Program-made: the position numbers and the translations under genes
The notes under the pieces: model-generated
Databases searched by the model: none
Told to the model about the DNA's origin: nothing
What the model saw: only the letters and a program-made list of their open reading frames with translations
DNA from: an uncultured Prevotella sp.
Lineage (GTDB): Bacteria; Bacteroidota; Bacteroidia; Bacteroidales; Bacteroidaceae
Direction: 5' to 3'
Assembly (NCBI GenBank): GCA_937922435.1
Contig: CAKZVT010000030.1
Span: 1-64,000, forward strand
Length of the DNA stretch: 64,000 nucleotides
In this document: in pieces, positions 31,749 to 39,716 of the stretch
How positions within the stretch are numbered: the stretch's first letter is position 1
Layout: each line of letters begins with the position of its first letter

Positions 31749-33008
31749 TCACTCCGCCCTCAACGCCTCTATTGGCCTTATGCGTGCCGCCTTGCGTGCC
31801 GGGATTAGTCCGGCGAGCGTCCCTGCGACAATCATTACTACCGTGGCGGCCACGCAAACGTCGATGCCGACGGTGGGGTTGTAGAACATCGTGGCTTCGA
31901 ACAGGCCGCTGTTCACTTTCGTCTGGCCTATTGTGGCGTCCATGTATTCGTTCGCCGCCACGCCGAGCACCATGCCGATGTAGCCGAAGAAGGTGGTGAT
32001 GACGACGCTCTCTACGATGATGAGGCGCAGGATAGAGCCCGGCTTGGCTCCTATGGCCTTGCGTATGCCGAACTCGCGGGTGCGTTCCTTGACGGTGATT
32101 AGCATGATGTTGCTCACGCCGACGATGCCGCTTAGCAGCGTGAAGAGGCCTACTATCCACAGGGCGGTGCGTATGATGCCCATGCCGGTGTTCATCTGGA
32201 GGTTCTGCGTAAAGCGGTTCCATATCCATACGGAGCGTTCGTCGTCGGGGGCGGCGCGGTGGTTCAGGTTAAGTCGGGCGCGGTATTGCTCTTCGAAGGC
32301 GTCGTTGGCCTCCTGGGTGTCAAGCCCCTTGAACGAGAAGAGTATCGTTCCCACCTTGTCACCTTTATTATATATGGTGCGTATGGTGGTGAACGCCGTG
32401 AAGGCCGATGTGTTCATGCCGCTGCGGTCGGCCTTGTATATGCCCACCACGCGGAAGGCGAGGCTGTCAACGTTGACGTATTGGCCTACGAGCCGCTCCG
32501 TTCCCTGCGGTAGCAGTTCCTTGGCGTCGTCCTCGCCGAGCACGATTACCTTGCGTTTCTGCTCTATGTCTATGTCGTTGATGAAGCGTCCGCAGAGCAT
32601 CTCCTTCTTGTTGATTTCTATTTCGTTGGGATAAACGCCCGTGAGCGTGCCGCTTACGTAGTTTGCGCCACGGCTGAACGTCAGTCCGCTCTGGTCATAC
32701 GAGCCGCCCGTCTCGTCCACGTTGGCCGCGAAGTTGTTGCCTGTCACGGCCATGTCCTTGTCGTTCAGCTCTATGCGCCGTCCCTCTTTCAGTCCGTCGT
32801 AGGGCTTCGACGTGTAGCTGCCGCCCACCATCATGGAGTTGTCAAGAAACCTTCCGCTCTGCAACGTCATGGCGTTGATTAGTCCGTTGCCCGCCCCGAG
32901 CAGGAAGATGAGCATGAAGATGCCCCACGCCACGGCAAAACCTGTCAGGGCGGTGCGCAGCTTGTTGCGCTTCACTGTACTGTATATCTCGACGAAAATG
33001 TCTCTCAT
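31749..33008 (-). CDS. MacB-type ABC transporter permease 2
   Basis: A 419-residue paralogue of the neighbouring permease with the same layout: helix near 20-42 (FAVAWGIFMLIFLLGAGNGL), MacB_PCD periplasmic domain, and C-terminal FtsX helices (VGVSNIMLITVKERTREFGI, KPGSILRLIIVESVVITTFF). The pair probably forms a heterodimeric permease. What is exported is unknown; relatives move peptides, lipoproteins or antimicrobial compounds. The gene ends in family F repeat DNA shared with the next gene's leader. Confidence 0.92.
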   Translation of the reverse strand: MRDIFVEIYSTVKRNKLRTALTGFAVAWGIFMLIFLLGAGNGLINAMTLQSGRFLDNSMMVGGSYTSKPYDGLKEGRRIELNDKDMAVTGNNFAANVDETGGSYDQSGLTFSRGANYVSGTLTGVYPNEIEINKKEMLCGRFINDIDIEQKRKVIVLGEDDAKELLPQGTERLVGQYVNVDSLAFRVVGIYKADRSGMNTSAFTAFTTIRTIYNKGDKVGTILFSFKGLDTQEANDAFEEQYRARLNLNHRAAPDDERSVWIWNRFTQNLQMNTGMGIIRTALWIVGLFTLLSGIVGVSNIMLITVKERTREFGIRKAIGAKPGSILRLIIVESVVITTFFGYIGMVLGVAANEYMDATIGQTKVNSGLFEATMFYNPTVGIDVCVAATVVMIVAGTLAGLIPARKAARIRPIEALRAE

Positions 33009-33060
33009 TTCTTGTTGCTTTGTAATCTATTGATAGTCAACGGGTTATGTATGGCCTTGC

Positions 33061-33141
33061 AAAAGGCCGTCTTTTGGCTCGTAATTGATGGCCTTTTAGC
33101 TTGCAAAAGGTGGCCTTTTAGAGTGTGAAAGACGGCCTTTT
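33061..33141. repeat. Family A 22-bp-period array, copy 10 (4 units)
   Basis: Cores start at 33061, 33083, 33105 and 33127. Core 2 is TAATTGATGGCCTTTT-like. It abuts the family F repeat at 33144. Confidence 0.86.
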
Positions 33142-33143
33142 GT

Positions 33144-33237
33144 AAAGTGAAGAGTGAAGAACGAAGAGTGGAGAATTCGATTGATTTTAAGGGAAGAGCA
33201 ATAAATTCTTAACTCTTCACTCTTAACTCTTCACTTT
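33144..33237. repeat. Family F inverted repeat (GTGAAGAGTGAAGAACGAAG type)
   Basis: Arms 33144-33177 and 33203-33237 pair over most of their length. The words GTGAAGAACGAAGAGTG and AATTCTT...CTCTTCACT are the same as those inserted inside purL. Confidence 0.8.
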
Positions 33238-33955
33238 ATTTCATCACTCCTCCAGCCCCGAACGGCGATGCGTGGTGGTCGAAGTTCACCTCTATCTGCC
33301 CGATTAGGCCGTCCTTGATGTGTACTATTTTGTTGGTCTCGTTGGCAACGCCGCTCTCGTGGGTCACAACAACGATAGTCATGCCCTCTTCCTCGTTGAG
33401 CTGCTTGAGCAATTTCATCACCTCCACGCTCGTCTTGGAGTCGAGTGCGCCCGTCGGTTCGTCGGCCAGTATGATTTGGGGGCGCGTGATTAGTGCGCGC
33501 GCTATCGCCACGCGCTGCTTCTGTCCGCCCGACATCTCGTTGGGATAATGCCCGGCCCAGTCTTTCAGTCCAAGGCGTTCAAGGTATTCCATGGCCTTGC
33601 GGTGACGCTCGCGGCGGCGCACTCCCTGGTAGAACAGCGGCAGCTCGACGTTTTCAACGGCCGTCTTGAACGATATTAGGTTGAACGACTGGAAGATGAA
33701 GCCTATCATCCTGTTGCGGTATTCGGCGGCGCGCGTCTCCGAAAGGTCCTTGATTAGCGTGCCGTTCAGCCGGTATTCGCCCGAGTCGTAGTTGTCGAGT
33801 ATGCCGAGGATGTTCAATAGCGTTGACTTGCCCGAGCCTGACGCGCCCATGATTGACACGAACTCGCCCTTTGCTATGTCGAGGTTGATGCCCTTGAGCA
33901 CGTGCAGCGGCTGGCCGTTGTCGTATGTCTTGTTGATGTTTTCGAGGTGAATCAT
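33236..33955 (-). CDS. ABC transporter ATP-binding protein, MacB/LolD family
   Basis: A 239-residue ATPase with Walker A GASGSGKST (near 37-45), Q-loop in FIFQSFNLISF, signature MSGGQKQRVAIAR near 143 and Walker B ILADEPTGALDSKT near 162. It energises the two downstream MacB-like permeases. The C-terminus ends in HHASPFGAGGVMK, a short extension. The gene follows the GntR regulator gene by 154 bp of family F repeat. Confidence 0.93.
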   Translation of the reverse strand: MIHLENINKTYDNGQPLHVLKGINLDIAKGEFVSIMGASGSGKSTLLNILGILDNYDSGEYRLNGTLIKDLSETRAAEYRNRMIGFIFQSFNLISFKTAVENVELPLFYQGVRRRERHRKAMEYLERLGLKDWAGHYPNEMSGGQKQRVAIARALITRPQIILADEPTGALDSKTSVEVMKLLKQLNEEEGMTIVVVTHESGVANETNKIVHIKDGLIGQIEVNFDHHASPFGAGGVMK

Positions 33956-33970
33956 TGTTTATTATTGTTT

Positions 33971-34115
33971 TTAGGAGTAAAGGAGAGAAGGAGTATGGAG
34001 TAAGTAGAAATGCCTTGTATGTCAGTAAAGTGGCTTTGTACGGAGTGGCAAGGTTAGTTACCGGCAATACATTTGTACTTACTCCTTTACTCCATTACTC
34101 CTTTACTTCCTATTC
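33971..34115. repeat. Family F inverted repeat (GGAGTAAAGGAGAGAAGGAG type)
   Basis: The purine arm at 33974-34010 ends in GTAGAAATGCCTTGTATG. The closing pyrimidine arm is at about 34078-34112. It overlaps the last codons of the GntR gene. Confidence 0.72.
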
Positions 34116-34460
34116 ATTCCATGCCTTTTCCACTTCCTCCAGTCCTATCCCGAGCATACGCATCTGGCGGAACATCTCGGGAAGGCGCGTCTCCATGAAC
34201 TCGCGGCGGCGCTCCTCGAGGATTTTCTCCTTGGCTCCGGCGGTGACGAAGTAGCCCAGTCCGCGCTTCTTATAGATTACTCCCTGCTGCTCCAGGAGGT
34301 CGTATGACTTCACGGTGGTGTTAGTGTTCACCTCAAGCAGCACGGCGTATTCGCGCACGGAGGGTATGCGCTCGTCGTCGGCGAACTTCCCCGTAAGGAT
34401 TTCGTCGCACAGGCGGTCGGCTATTTGCACGTATATGGCTTTTTCTGTACTGAAGTTCAT
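34110..34460 (-). CDS. GntR-family (YtrA-like) transcriptional regulator
   Basis: A 116-residue repressor-like protein. The winged helix covers about residues 10-75 (YVQIADRLCDEILTGKFADD, RIPSVREYAVLLEVNTNTTV, LEQQGVIYKKRGLGYFV). A short C-terminal helical tail for dimerisation follows, the layout of the YtrA subfamily, which usually controls neighbouring ABC transporters. Its ATG overlaps the stop of the membrane-protein gene upstream (ATGA). It sits between two ABC systems and could regulate either or both. Confidence 0.9.
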   Translation of the reverse strand: MNFSTEKAIYVQIADRLCDEILTGKFADDERIPSVREYAVLLEVNTNTTVKSYDLLEQQGVIYKKRGLGYFVTAGAKEKILEERRREFMETRLPEMFRQMRMLGIGLEEVEKAWNE

Positions 34461-35281
34461 AAGTTAATCCATTTGTTGTTTACGACTTGCATACGTCTGA
34501 ATACGCGGTAAGAGAGACACCAGTTAGCTACCGCAACGGCCATGAGCAGCGTGCCGACGGCGTAGAACGCGGCGTTGTTTGAGCTGTCGATGACTGACGT
34601 TTCAACGTTGACCGACGCGCCGCTTATCACCGCCGCAAAGGCAATGAACAGCACAATGTGTACCACCGTGACGGCGACAAACTGGTAACGGCGCAGCAGC
34701 GTGCCGCCGAGTACGTACAAAGACTGCGCCCAAATGAGCCATCCTATTGCAAGGAAGTACACTCCTTGGGCTTTTGCAGGGACTGTGCTTGCGGTCTTAA
34801 AGCCCATCTCCGTGTCGGTGAACAGCAGCAGCAGGAAGTCCGGGATGGTAAAATGCAGGTAGTCGACGCCTGCCACCAAGCATGTCAGTATGCGCAAAGC
34901 GTCGGCCACGCAGTATGAAACCATGCCTACAATCATCGTTCCCAACGTCACGCCGAGCCAGCGCACGAGGTACTTCTCAAGGTCTGTCGCAGGCAGCATC
35001 TTCACCTTTATGCGCTGCGCCTTTGTGCCCATGTCGGCGAAAATCCATGTTCCGGCGATGATGATTACTACCAGGTAGACCACCGTACACAGCTCAACGG
35101 AACGCAGCAGGCGGCCTTCGCCCATCGCTTCCGCGCCTTTCAAGTACGGCCAGAGCCACCCGAACATGGGGAAGAGGTAGCCGAATGACAGGCCTGCGGC
35201 GAACGACAGCACGCTCTTCAGGCTCATCCGGCACTGCCACCGGGCTGTTTTTGCGAAGCGTCTTATATCGAAATTGCTCAT
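34457..35281 (-). CDS. Predicted six-helix membrane protein (ABC-2-like permease) B
   Basis: A 274-residue integral membrane protein with about six hydrophobic helices (for example VLSFAAGLSFGYLFPMFGWL, VVYLVVIIIAGTWIFADMG, FVAVTVVHIVLFIAFAAVI). It shares TKAQRIKVKMLPATDLEKYL with its paralogue encoded upstream (TKEQRLTFKMLPATDLEKFV), and both end in the same NNKW(I/V)NL tail. Together they are probably the membrane part of the ABC system whose ATPase is at 36643-37461. The family was not recognised precisely. Confidence 0.72.
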   Translation of the reverse strand: MSNFDIRRFAKTARWQCRMSLKSVLSFAAGLSFGYLFPMFGWLWPYLKGAEAMGEGRLLRSVELCTVVYLVVIIIAGTWIFADMGTKAQRIKVKMLPATDLEKYLVRWLGVTLGTMIVGMVSYCVADALRILTCLVAGVDYLHFTIPDFLLLLFTDTEMGFKTASTVPAKAQGVYFLAIGWLIWAQSLYVLGGTLLRRYQFVAVTVVHIVLFIAFAAVISGASVNVETSVIDSSNNAAFYAVGTLLMAVAVANWCLSYRVFRRMQVVNNKWINL

Positions 35282-35293
35282 ATTCTTTTGGTT

Positions 35294-35378
35294 TTTATTT
35301 TTAGAAGTTATAGAAGTGTACCTTAGAAGTTATAGAAGTTAAAGAAGTTATCGCTCCCTTCGGTCGCTAAGAAGTTAA
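35294..35378. repeat. Family F direct repeat (TTAGAAGTTATAGAAGT type)
   Basis: TTAGAAGTTATAGAAG occurs twice, followed by GTTAAAGAAGTTA and, after a short loop, AAGAAGTTAAAG in the same orientation. The complementary arm is missing, so this copy is tandem rather than palindromic. Confidence 0.6.
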
Positions 35379-35413
35379 AGCCATTACCTTTTATTCGGTG
35401 CTCCCTGTCTGCG

Positions 35414-35445
35414 TTCCCTCCCTCGGGAGGGTTAGGGAGGGGCTT
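35414..35445. repeat. Family B hairpin repeat, copy 7
   Basis: TTCCCTCCCTCGGGAGGG, then TTAGGGAGGGGCTT. The loop is shortened by two bases relative to other copies. Confidence 0.65.
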
Positions 35446-35480
35446 CTACTTGATTGTCAGTGTGTTACGTTCGGCGTTGT

Positions 35481-35561
35481 AAAAGGTGGCCTTTTGGCTT
35501 GCGAAAGACGGTCTTTTGCGTTGTAAAAGACGGCCTTTTGCACGGTGAAAGACGGCCTTTT
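35481..35561. repeat. Family A 22-bp-period array, copy 11 (4 units)
   Basis: Cores start at 35481, 35503, 35525 and 35547. Cores 2-4 are all of the GACGG(C/T)C type, so this copy cannot form the usual two neighbouring hairpins; the register is still exact. Confidence 0.86.
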
Positions 35562-35642
35562 GCAAACCGGTAGGTTTCACCTGCCATTTTCATTCACGCA
35601 TTTTTACCGTTTTACCTTTTTACTTTTTTACCTTTATACCTC

Positions 35643-36470
35643 TCAAAGGTTCACCCATTTGTTGTTGATTACCTGCATGCGGCGGAATATTTTGTAGGAC
35701 AACACCCAGTCGGCCACGCCCCAAAGGGCGAACACCGCCGCGCCCGTCCATGCCAAGGGGGCAAACATTTCGCGTGCGATATGCTGGTCGATGTCGTCTA
35801 CAAAGCCTACGAACAGCGGCAAGCAAGCCATTCCGATGATGAAGTGCGCCAGCGTGGTGAACACGAACTGCCGCCTGCGGAACAGCGCGCCGCCCAGGAT
35901 GTAGAACGAATACAGCCAGAAGAGCCAGGCGTATGCCAGGGCAAGGATTGAGCAGGCTTCGGCCATAGTCATGCCGTCAACGTTGAAGGAGTTGTACTCG
36001 CTCGTGCCGAGAAGTATCGAGGCGAACTCCGGGATGACGCATTTCACCACGGGGATGCCGGCCACGAGGCTTACGAGCATACGGAAAACGTCGGCCGCGC
36101 AGAACGCAACGAAGGCCATGACCCACCACACCACGGTGACGTAAAGCGCACGGGCGACAAACTTCTCAAGGTCGGTCGCGGGCAGCATCTTGAACGTCAG
36201 TCGCTGCTCTTTTGTCTTCATGTTGCTGAAAAGCCAGCATCCGCCAGTTACGGTGATGATGAAGTATATCATGAGGCAGAACTGCATGGCGCTCAATAGG
36301 CTGCCTGCCGCGTGGATTTCGCTGGTGCGGTAGCTCGAAAGCAGGTGTATCAGGAACGGTATGAACATGGCGAAGAACATGCTGCCCATGTTTGTAAGCA
36401 TCTCTTTCTTAGTCATCCGGGCAGACCAGAGGAGCACTTTGCCGAAGCGGTTTATGTTGAATTTTGTCAT
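35643..36470 (-). CDS. Predicted six-helix membrane protein (ABC-2-like permease) A
   Basis: A 275-residue paralogue of the protein encoded at 34457-35281. Helices include FAMFIPFLIHLLSS, FCLMIYFIITVTGGCWLF, FVFTTLAHFIIGMACLPLFV and a last one near residue 245. The shared cytoplasmic motif MLPATDLEKFVARALYVTVV follows helix 2, and the tail is MQVINNKWVNL. It probably forms a heterodimer with its paralogue. The frame is open upstream for 35 codons, but these translate a family G repeat (RLIWPIRLIRPI), so the ATG at 36470 is taken. Confidence 0.72.
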   Translation of the reverse strand: MTKFNINRFGKVLLWSARMTKKEMLTNMGSMFFAMFIPFLIHLLSSYRTSEIHAAGSLLSAMQFCLMIYFIITVTGGCWLFSNMKTKEQRLTFKMLPATDLEKFVARALYVTVVWWVMAFVAFCAADVFRMLVSLVAGIPVVKCVIPEFASILLGTSEYNSFNVDGMTMAEACSILALAYAWLFWLYSFYILGGALFRRRQFVFTTLAHFIIGMACLPLFVGFVDDIDQHIAREMFAPLAWTGAAVFALWGVADWVLSYKIFRRMQVINNKWVNL

Positions 36471-36499
36471 GGTTGTAAGTTTTTTAGGAGTTTGAAAGA

Positions 36500-36542
36500 T
36501 GGGCCTGATGAGCCGAATTGGCCAAATAAGCCTGATGGGCAA
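36500..36542. repeat. Family G repeat, copy 3
   Basis: GGGCCTGATGAGCCGAATTG, then GCCAAATAAGCCTGATGGG. The GGCCAAATAAGCC word is shared with copy 1. Confidence 0.5.
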
Positions 36543-36579
36543 TGGCGGAAAACATCGCAGATGCCAACCATTCAAAGCA

Positions 36580-36619
36580 TATCAAGCCCCCTCCCTTGGG
36601 GAGGGTTGGGGTGGGTGTC
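36580..36619. repeat. Family B hairpin repeat, copy 8
   Basis: ATATCAAGCCCCCTCCCTTG, then GGGAGGGTTGGGGTGGGTG. It is preceded by GCATATCAAG, as at copies 2 and 5. Confidence 0.72.
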
Positions 36620-36642
36620 GGGTTGGCGGGTCGTGGGTGTCA

Positions 36643-37461
36643 TTACAACGCCCTGCGTGTCACTGCGTTGAACAGCAGCTCCAGGTTGAGCTGTGTGTCC
36701 TCGTCGCCCTCGCGTTTGCGTGTGATGACGGCGTTGCCCTGTACCGACGGCTCGGCGTAGAGCACGTCGTCGGCCGGCTCTCCCAGTGAACGGTACTCGA
36801 AGTTGTACTTCGCGCAGATGTCGGAGACCGACGCGTCGAGCAGTATTTCGGAGCGGTCGAGCATCACGATGTGGTCGAGCAGTGACTCTACGTCGTGCAC
36901 CTGGTGGGTGGATATTACCATAGTGCGGTCGTCGCTCATGTTGTTTGCCACCACGCGGCGGAACTGGCTCTTCGACGGAATGTCCAGTCCGTTGGTCGGT
37001 TCGTCCATAAGCAGCAGCTTGGTGTTGGCCGCCAGCGCGAAGCTCATGTACACTTTCTTCTTCTGTCCCATGGAAAGCTCCTTCAGGTGGATGTCCGGCG
37101 TAAGCTCGAAGTCGCGCAGGCAGCTCTCCAGCACCTCGCGGCTGAAGCGCGGATAGAACGGCTGGTTGAGCCTGACGTAGGCTTCGAGGGTCATCGGGGC
37201 GAGGTCGAACTCCTCGGGAACGAGGAATATTTCCTCAAGCGTCTCGGCCTGGTGGCGCTGCGTGTCGACACCGTCAACGGTTATGGTGCCGGCCGTGCGG
37301 CGCAGCAGACCGCTTATAAGGTAGAGCAGGGTAGACTTGCCCGTGCCGTTCTTGCCCAAGAGTCCGTAGATGTTGTTGTCCTCAAGGTTGAGGCTGAAGT
37401 TGTCGAATACGTACTGCTTCGCGCCCTGGTACTTGTATTTCAGGTTCTCGATGTGTATCAT
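36643..37461 (-). CDS. ABC transporter ATP-binding protein
   Basis: A 272-residue ATPase with Walker A GKNGTGKSTLLYL (near 36-48), signature LSMGQKKKVYMSFALA (near 128) and Walker B LLLMDEPTNGLD (near 151), plus the switch His in VISTHQVHD. The C-terminal region of about 60 residues is variable, as in BcrA-like ATPases of ABC-2 exporters. It is the first gene of a run with two paralogous membrane proteins and a GntR regulator, a typical YtrA-type arrangement. Confidence 0.92.
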   Translation of the reverse strand: MIHIENLKYKYQGAKQYVFDNFSLNLEDNNIYGLLGKNGTGKSTLLYLISGLLRRTAGTITVDGVDTQRHQAETLEEIFLVPEEFDLAPMTLEAYVRLNQPFYPRFSREVLESCLRDFELTPDIHLKELSMGQKKKVYMSFALAANTKLLLMDEPTNGLDIPSKSQFRRVVANNMSDDRTMVISTHQVHDVESLLDHIVMLDRSEILLDASVSDICAKYNFEYRSLGEPADDVLYAEPSVQGNAVITRKREGDEDTQLNLELLFNAVTRRAL

Positions 37462-37486
37462 TTTATTTCGTTTTTTAGGTTGTTAT

Positions 37487-37629
37487 TTAGAAGTTAAGGA
37501 GTTGAAGGAGTTATGGAGTTAAGACAAATGCTTTGCCGCTTTGTGTTTGTAGAGAGAGTATCGGGTTGAAAAGACTTGTAGGTGGGGCATTTGTCTTAAC
37601 TCCTTTACTCCATAACTCCTTTACTCCTT
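37487..37629. repeat. Family F inverted repeat (AAGGAGTTGAAGGAGTTATGG type)
   Basis: The purine arm at 37488-37528 ends in AAGACAAATGCTTTGCCGCT. The closing arm GTCTTAACTCCTTTACTCCA starts at about 37591. The loop is about 60 bp. Confidence 0.75.
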
Positions 37630-37633
37630 AGAA

Positions 37634-38116
37634 TTAAAATCCTGCCATCAGTCCGGCGTCTTGCGGCGTCATTACCAGCATGTTGTCGGTAACTGCGGCC
37701 GGTGTGCCGTCGTCGGCCAGTTCGTATGCCGTCACCGACATTACGCCCGTGGTCTCCATGCGGTACTCTGTGCGGCTGTCTGCCCGGTCAAAGGCCATGC
37801 TTGACGCGTTCCAGAGGCTGCGCTCCAGCGTGTAGCCGTCGGCGGAGTAGGTGTAAGTGAGGCGGCTCTCGGGCGTCATGCGGCCCGTTGATGCGTTGCG
37901 GCGCAGGGTCTCTTTCGCGGTGACGCGCCCCTCGGCGTCATACTCATAGCGGTATTCCAGTTTGCCGCTTAGGCTGTTGCCCACCTTGTCATATACATAC
38001 ATGGTCTTTACCTGACCGTTTTCCACGTCTGCGTTGTAGCAGTACTGCGAGTTGAGGTTACCTGTCGAGTTGAGGTACATTGCCATGATTGTAGCGGCTG
38101 TAATGATAGTTCCCAT
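37634..38116 (-). CDS. DUF3836-like protein
   Basis: A 160-residue protein, exported or weakly membrane-associated; the N-terminus GTIITAATIMAMYLN is a short possible signal peptide. The body has RHS/YD-like strands (MYVYDKVGNSLSGKLEYRYE, YDAEGRVTAKETLRR, LTYTYSADGYTLERSLWNA), as in the Bacteroidota DUF3836 family. The role is unknown. A reasonable promoter lies upstream at 38196-38227. Confidence 0.7.
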   Translation of the reverse strand: MGTIITAATIMAMYLNSTGNLNSQYCYNADVENGQVKTMYVYDKVGNSLSGKLEYRYEYDAEGRVTAKETLRRNASTGRMTPESRLTYTYSADGYTLERSLWNASSMAFDRADSRTEYRMETTGVMSVTAYELADDGTPAAVTDNMLVMTPQDAGLMAGF

Positions 38117-38170
38117 AATTGTTAAAGTCGTTAAATTGTCAATACTTGTATTTGTTGCCTTTTGTTTCTT

Positions 38171-38194
38171 AGTGTACTATTGTTGTAGTACACT
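38171..38194. promoter_or_regulatory. Inverted repeat at the DUF3836 start site
   Basis: AGTGTACT, 8 nt, AGTACACT: a perfect 8-bp dyad placed just downstream of the -7 box, over the predicted start site. It could be an operator or a 5' mRNA hairpin. Confidence 0.5.
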
Positions 38195-38195
38195 G

Positions 38196-38227
38196 CAAAT
38201 GTAAGGCGATATTACATTACTTGCAAG
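38196..38227 (-). promoter_or_regulatory. Candidate promoter of the DUF3836 gene
   Basis: On the minus strand, CTTG (38224-38227), 20 nt, TACATTTG (38196-38203) followed by C. The -7 box is a full match; the -33 box is CTTG rather than TTTG. Confidence 0.55.
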
Positions 38228-38521
38228 TTTTTCGACGAAAAAATGCAAGAAAAGGCGCGTTTTTAACTTATATTTGCAGTGTTTGGATAAGTAAGCGTTG
38301 TTTGTAAACAGATTTTAAGACAATCGCCAGTCGATTATGGACGGATTGCCTGGCTGGGGCTGATATGTACAACAAGCATTGCTGACGGTATGCAAAGATT
38401 TCAGAGGTTGCCAATCGGCTATCCCTCATGTTGGTAGGGCTTTGCATCTTAAGGTAAGGTATAAGGCATAGTGTTTGACTCTTTCATCTTTCACCTTGCG
38501 GCATAATCCCTTGACTGTTAA

Positions 38522-38570
38522 TGATATATACGGTGAAAGATGCCATCTACGTCTTTCACCGTATATATCA
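38522..38570. repeat. Perfect 19-bp inverted repeat (TGATATATACGGTGAAAGA)
   Basis: Arms 38522-38540 and 38552-38570 around an 11-bp loop. The loop itself reads TGCCATCTACG. It lies in non-coding DNA and could be a terminator or the end of a mobile element. Confidence 0.75.
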
Positions 38571-38625
38571 CCACGCAACAGCCTCAACGACAGCACGTTA
38601 CGCTGTAGGGTGAAGGATGAAAGGT

Positions 38626-38706
38626 AAAATGCGGCCTTTTGCAATGCAATTGACGGCATATTGCAACGCAAAAGACCGTCAATTGCACGCTGATTGACGG
38701 CCTTTT
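38626..38706. repeat. Family A 22-bp-period array, copy 12 (4 units)
   Basis: Cores start at 38626, 38648, 38670 and 38692. Three cores carry AATT ends in place of A4 or T4, for example AATTGACGGCATATT. Confidence 0.82.
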
Positions 38707-39024
38707 AGAATTCGTCGCTGTGCTCGATACCGACTGGTTCTTCTCCGCGACAGAAACAACCAGCCTTGTAAGGCTGTTTCCTTATACCTGGTTCACCTTA
38801 TATATAAAGGTGGCGGCAGGCGTGGCTGTACAGGTTAAGGTCGGTAATGTTTTTATGATGGCGAAATATTATGGGCGGATATGTTTTTTCATTTCCGTCC
38901 AAATGTGTCCCCGATACCTGTAAAATGCTTTCCGGCAGCACCCGAACCGCTTAAAATACAACGCCTTTTTAGTCTGTCTAATTTAGCTGGATGTGATGTA
39001 TATTGTTGATTAGCAGTAGTTTAT

Positions 39025-39052
39025 ACTGTTTTAAGTCGGTGTCTAAAACAGT
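39025..39052. promoter_or_regulatory. Inverted repeat upstream of PUL sigma promoter
   Basis: ACTGTTTTA, 10 nt, TAAAACAGT: a perfect 9-bp dyad ending 23 bp before the -33 box. It is a candidate operator for a regulator of the locus. Confidence 0.45.
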
Positions 39053-39075
39053 TGGCTGAATGTGCCCGTAAATCA

Positions 39076-39107
39076 TTTGACATATATCAATTTTCGCAAT
39101 ACCTTTG
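39076..39107 (+). promoter_or_regulatory. Bacteroidota promoter of the PUL sigma gene
   Basis: TTTG (39076-39079), 20 nt, TACCTTTG (39100-39107) followed by C: a full match to the housekeeping-type consensus. The start site is predicted near 39113, giving a leader of about 32 nt. Confidence 0.75.
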
Positions 39108-39144
39108 CCGCCGAAGTCAATTCACCATGAAAACTTTACCGTAA

Positions 39145-39663
39145 ATGGAACAACAGTCAAAATGCAACAACCACAACGTCGTAGCCTCTATATATAAGAG
39201 GTGTTACGCGAAGCTGCTGGCATACTTGGCAAGCTACACCCACGACACTATGGACGCGGAGGACATGGCGCAGGAGCTTTTCGTCAAGATGCTGTCGGTC
39301 GGCGTTGTCACCGAGGCCACTGCGGAGGCCCTGCTGTTCGTCATGGCACGGCGCATGATTATAGACGACGCGCGTCACAAGGCTTTCGTGCGCCAAAGCA
39401 TGAAGCAACTGGCATGCACCGTGTCGCAGTATGACACGCATTCCGTGGCGAGACGGCTTGAGGTGGACGAGGTTCTGGCCCGTGAGCGCGCCGTTCTCGG
39501 CCGCATGGCGTCCAAGCGCGCCCGTGTATATGAGATGTACCGGCACGAGGAGCTGTCGGCCAAGGAGATTGCCGAGCGGCTCTGTATAAGCCGCCGCACC
39601 GTGGAGACGCACATCTACTTGTCTACCAAAGAGATGAAGCGGCAGCTGCGCGGCATAGTATAA
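39145..39663 (+). CDS. ECF-type sigma factor heading the PUL
   Basis: A 172-residue sigma-70 family protein. Region 2 is DAEDMAQELFVKMLS (about residues 37-51) and region 4 is LSAKEIAERLCISRRTVETH (about 135-154). It is followed directly by SusC (its TAA overlaps an in-frame ATG of the SusC leader frame). ECF factors next to SusCD pairs normally answer to a FecR-like anti-sigma factor, but none is encoded beside it or anywhere else in the locus. It probably transcribes the PUL in response to its glycan; how it is restrained is not visible. Confidence 0.85.
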   Translation: MEQQSKCNNHNVVASIYKRCYAKLLAYLASYTHDTMDAEDMAQELFVKMLSVGVVTEATAEALLFVMARRMIIDDARHKAFVRQSMKQLACTVSQYDTHSVARRLEVDEVLARERAVLGRMASKRARVYEMYRHEELSAKEIAERLCISRRTVETHIYLSTKEMKRQLRGIV

Positions 39664-39716
39664 TGAAGAGAGTTACAAGCCTAAATCAATTTAACCAAGT
39701 TTTAATAGTAGCATCT

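Larger units (their letters stand above)
35282..35642. other. 361-bp intergenic region between paralogous membrane genes
   Basis: Consists of a family F arm set (35294-35378), a family B hairpin and family A copy 11, then a pyrimidine-rich tract TTTTTACC repeated at about 35595-35640. No gene is seen. The family F loop contains the small palindrome GCTCCCTTCGGTCGC. Confidence 0.65.
38117..39144. other. 1028-bp divergent intergenic region
   Basis: Between the DUF3836 gene and the PUL sigma gene. It contains the DUF3836 promoter with a start-site hairpin, a perfect 19-bp inverted repeat (38522-38570), family A copy 12, a hairpin near 38750-38775 (AACCAGCCTTGTAAGGCTGTT), a near-palindrome CACCTTATATATAAAGGTG near 38786, and the sigma promoter with an upstream inverted repeat. 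No credible gene is seen. Confidence 0.6.
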
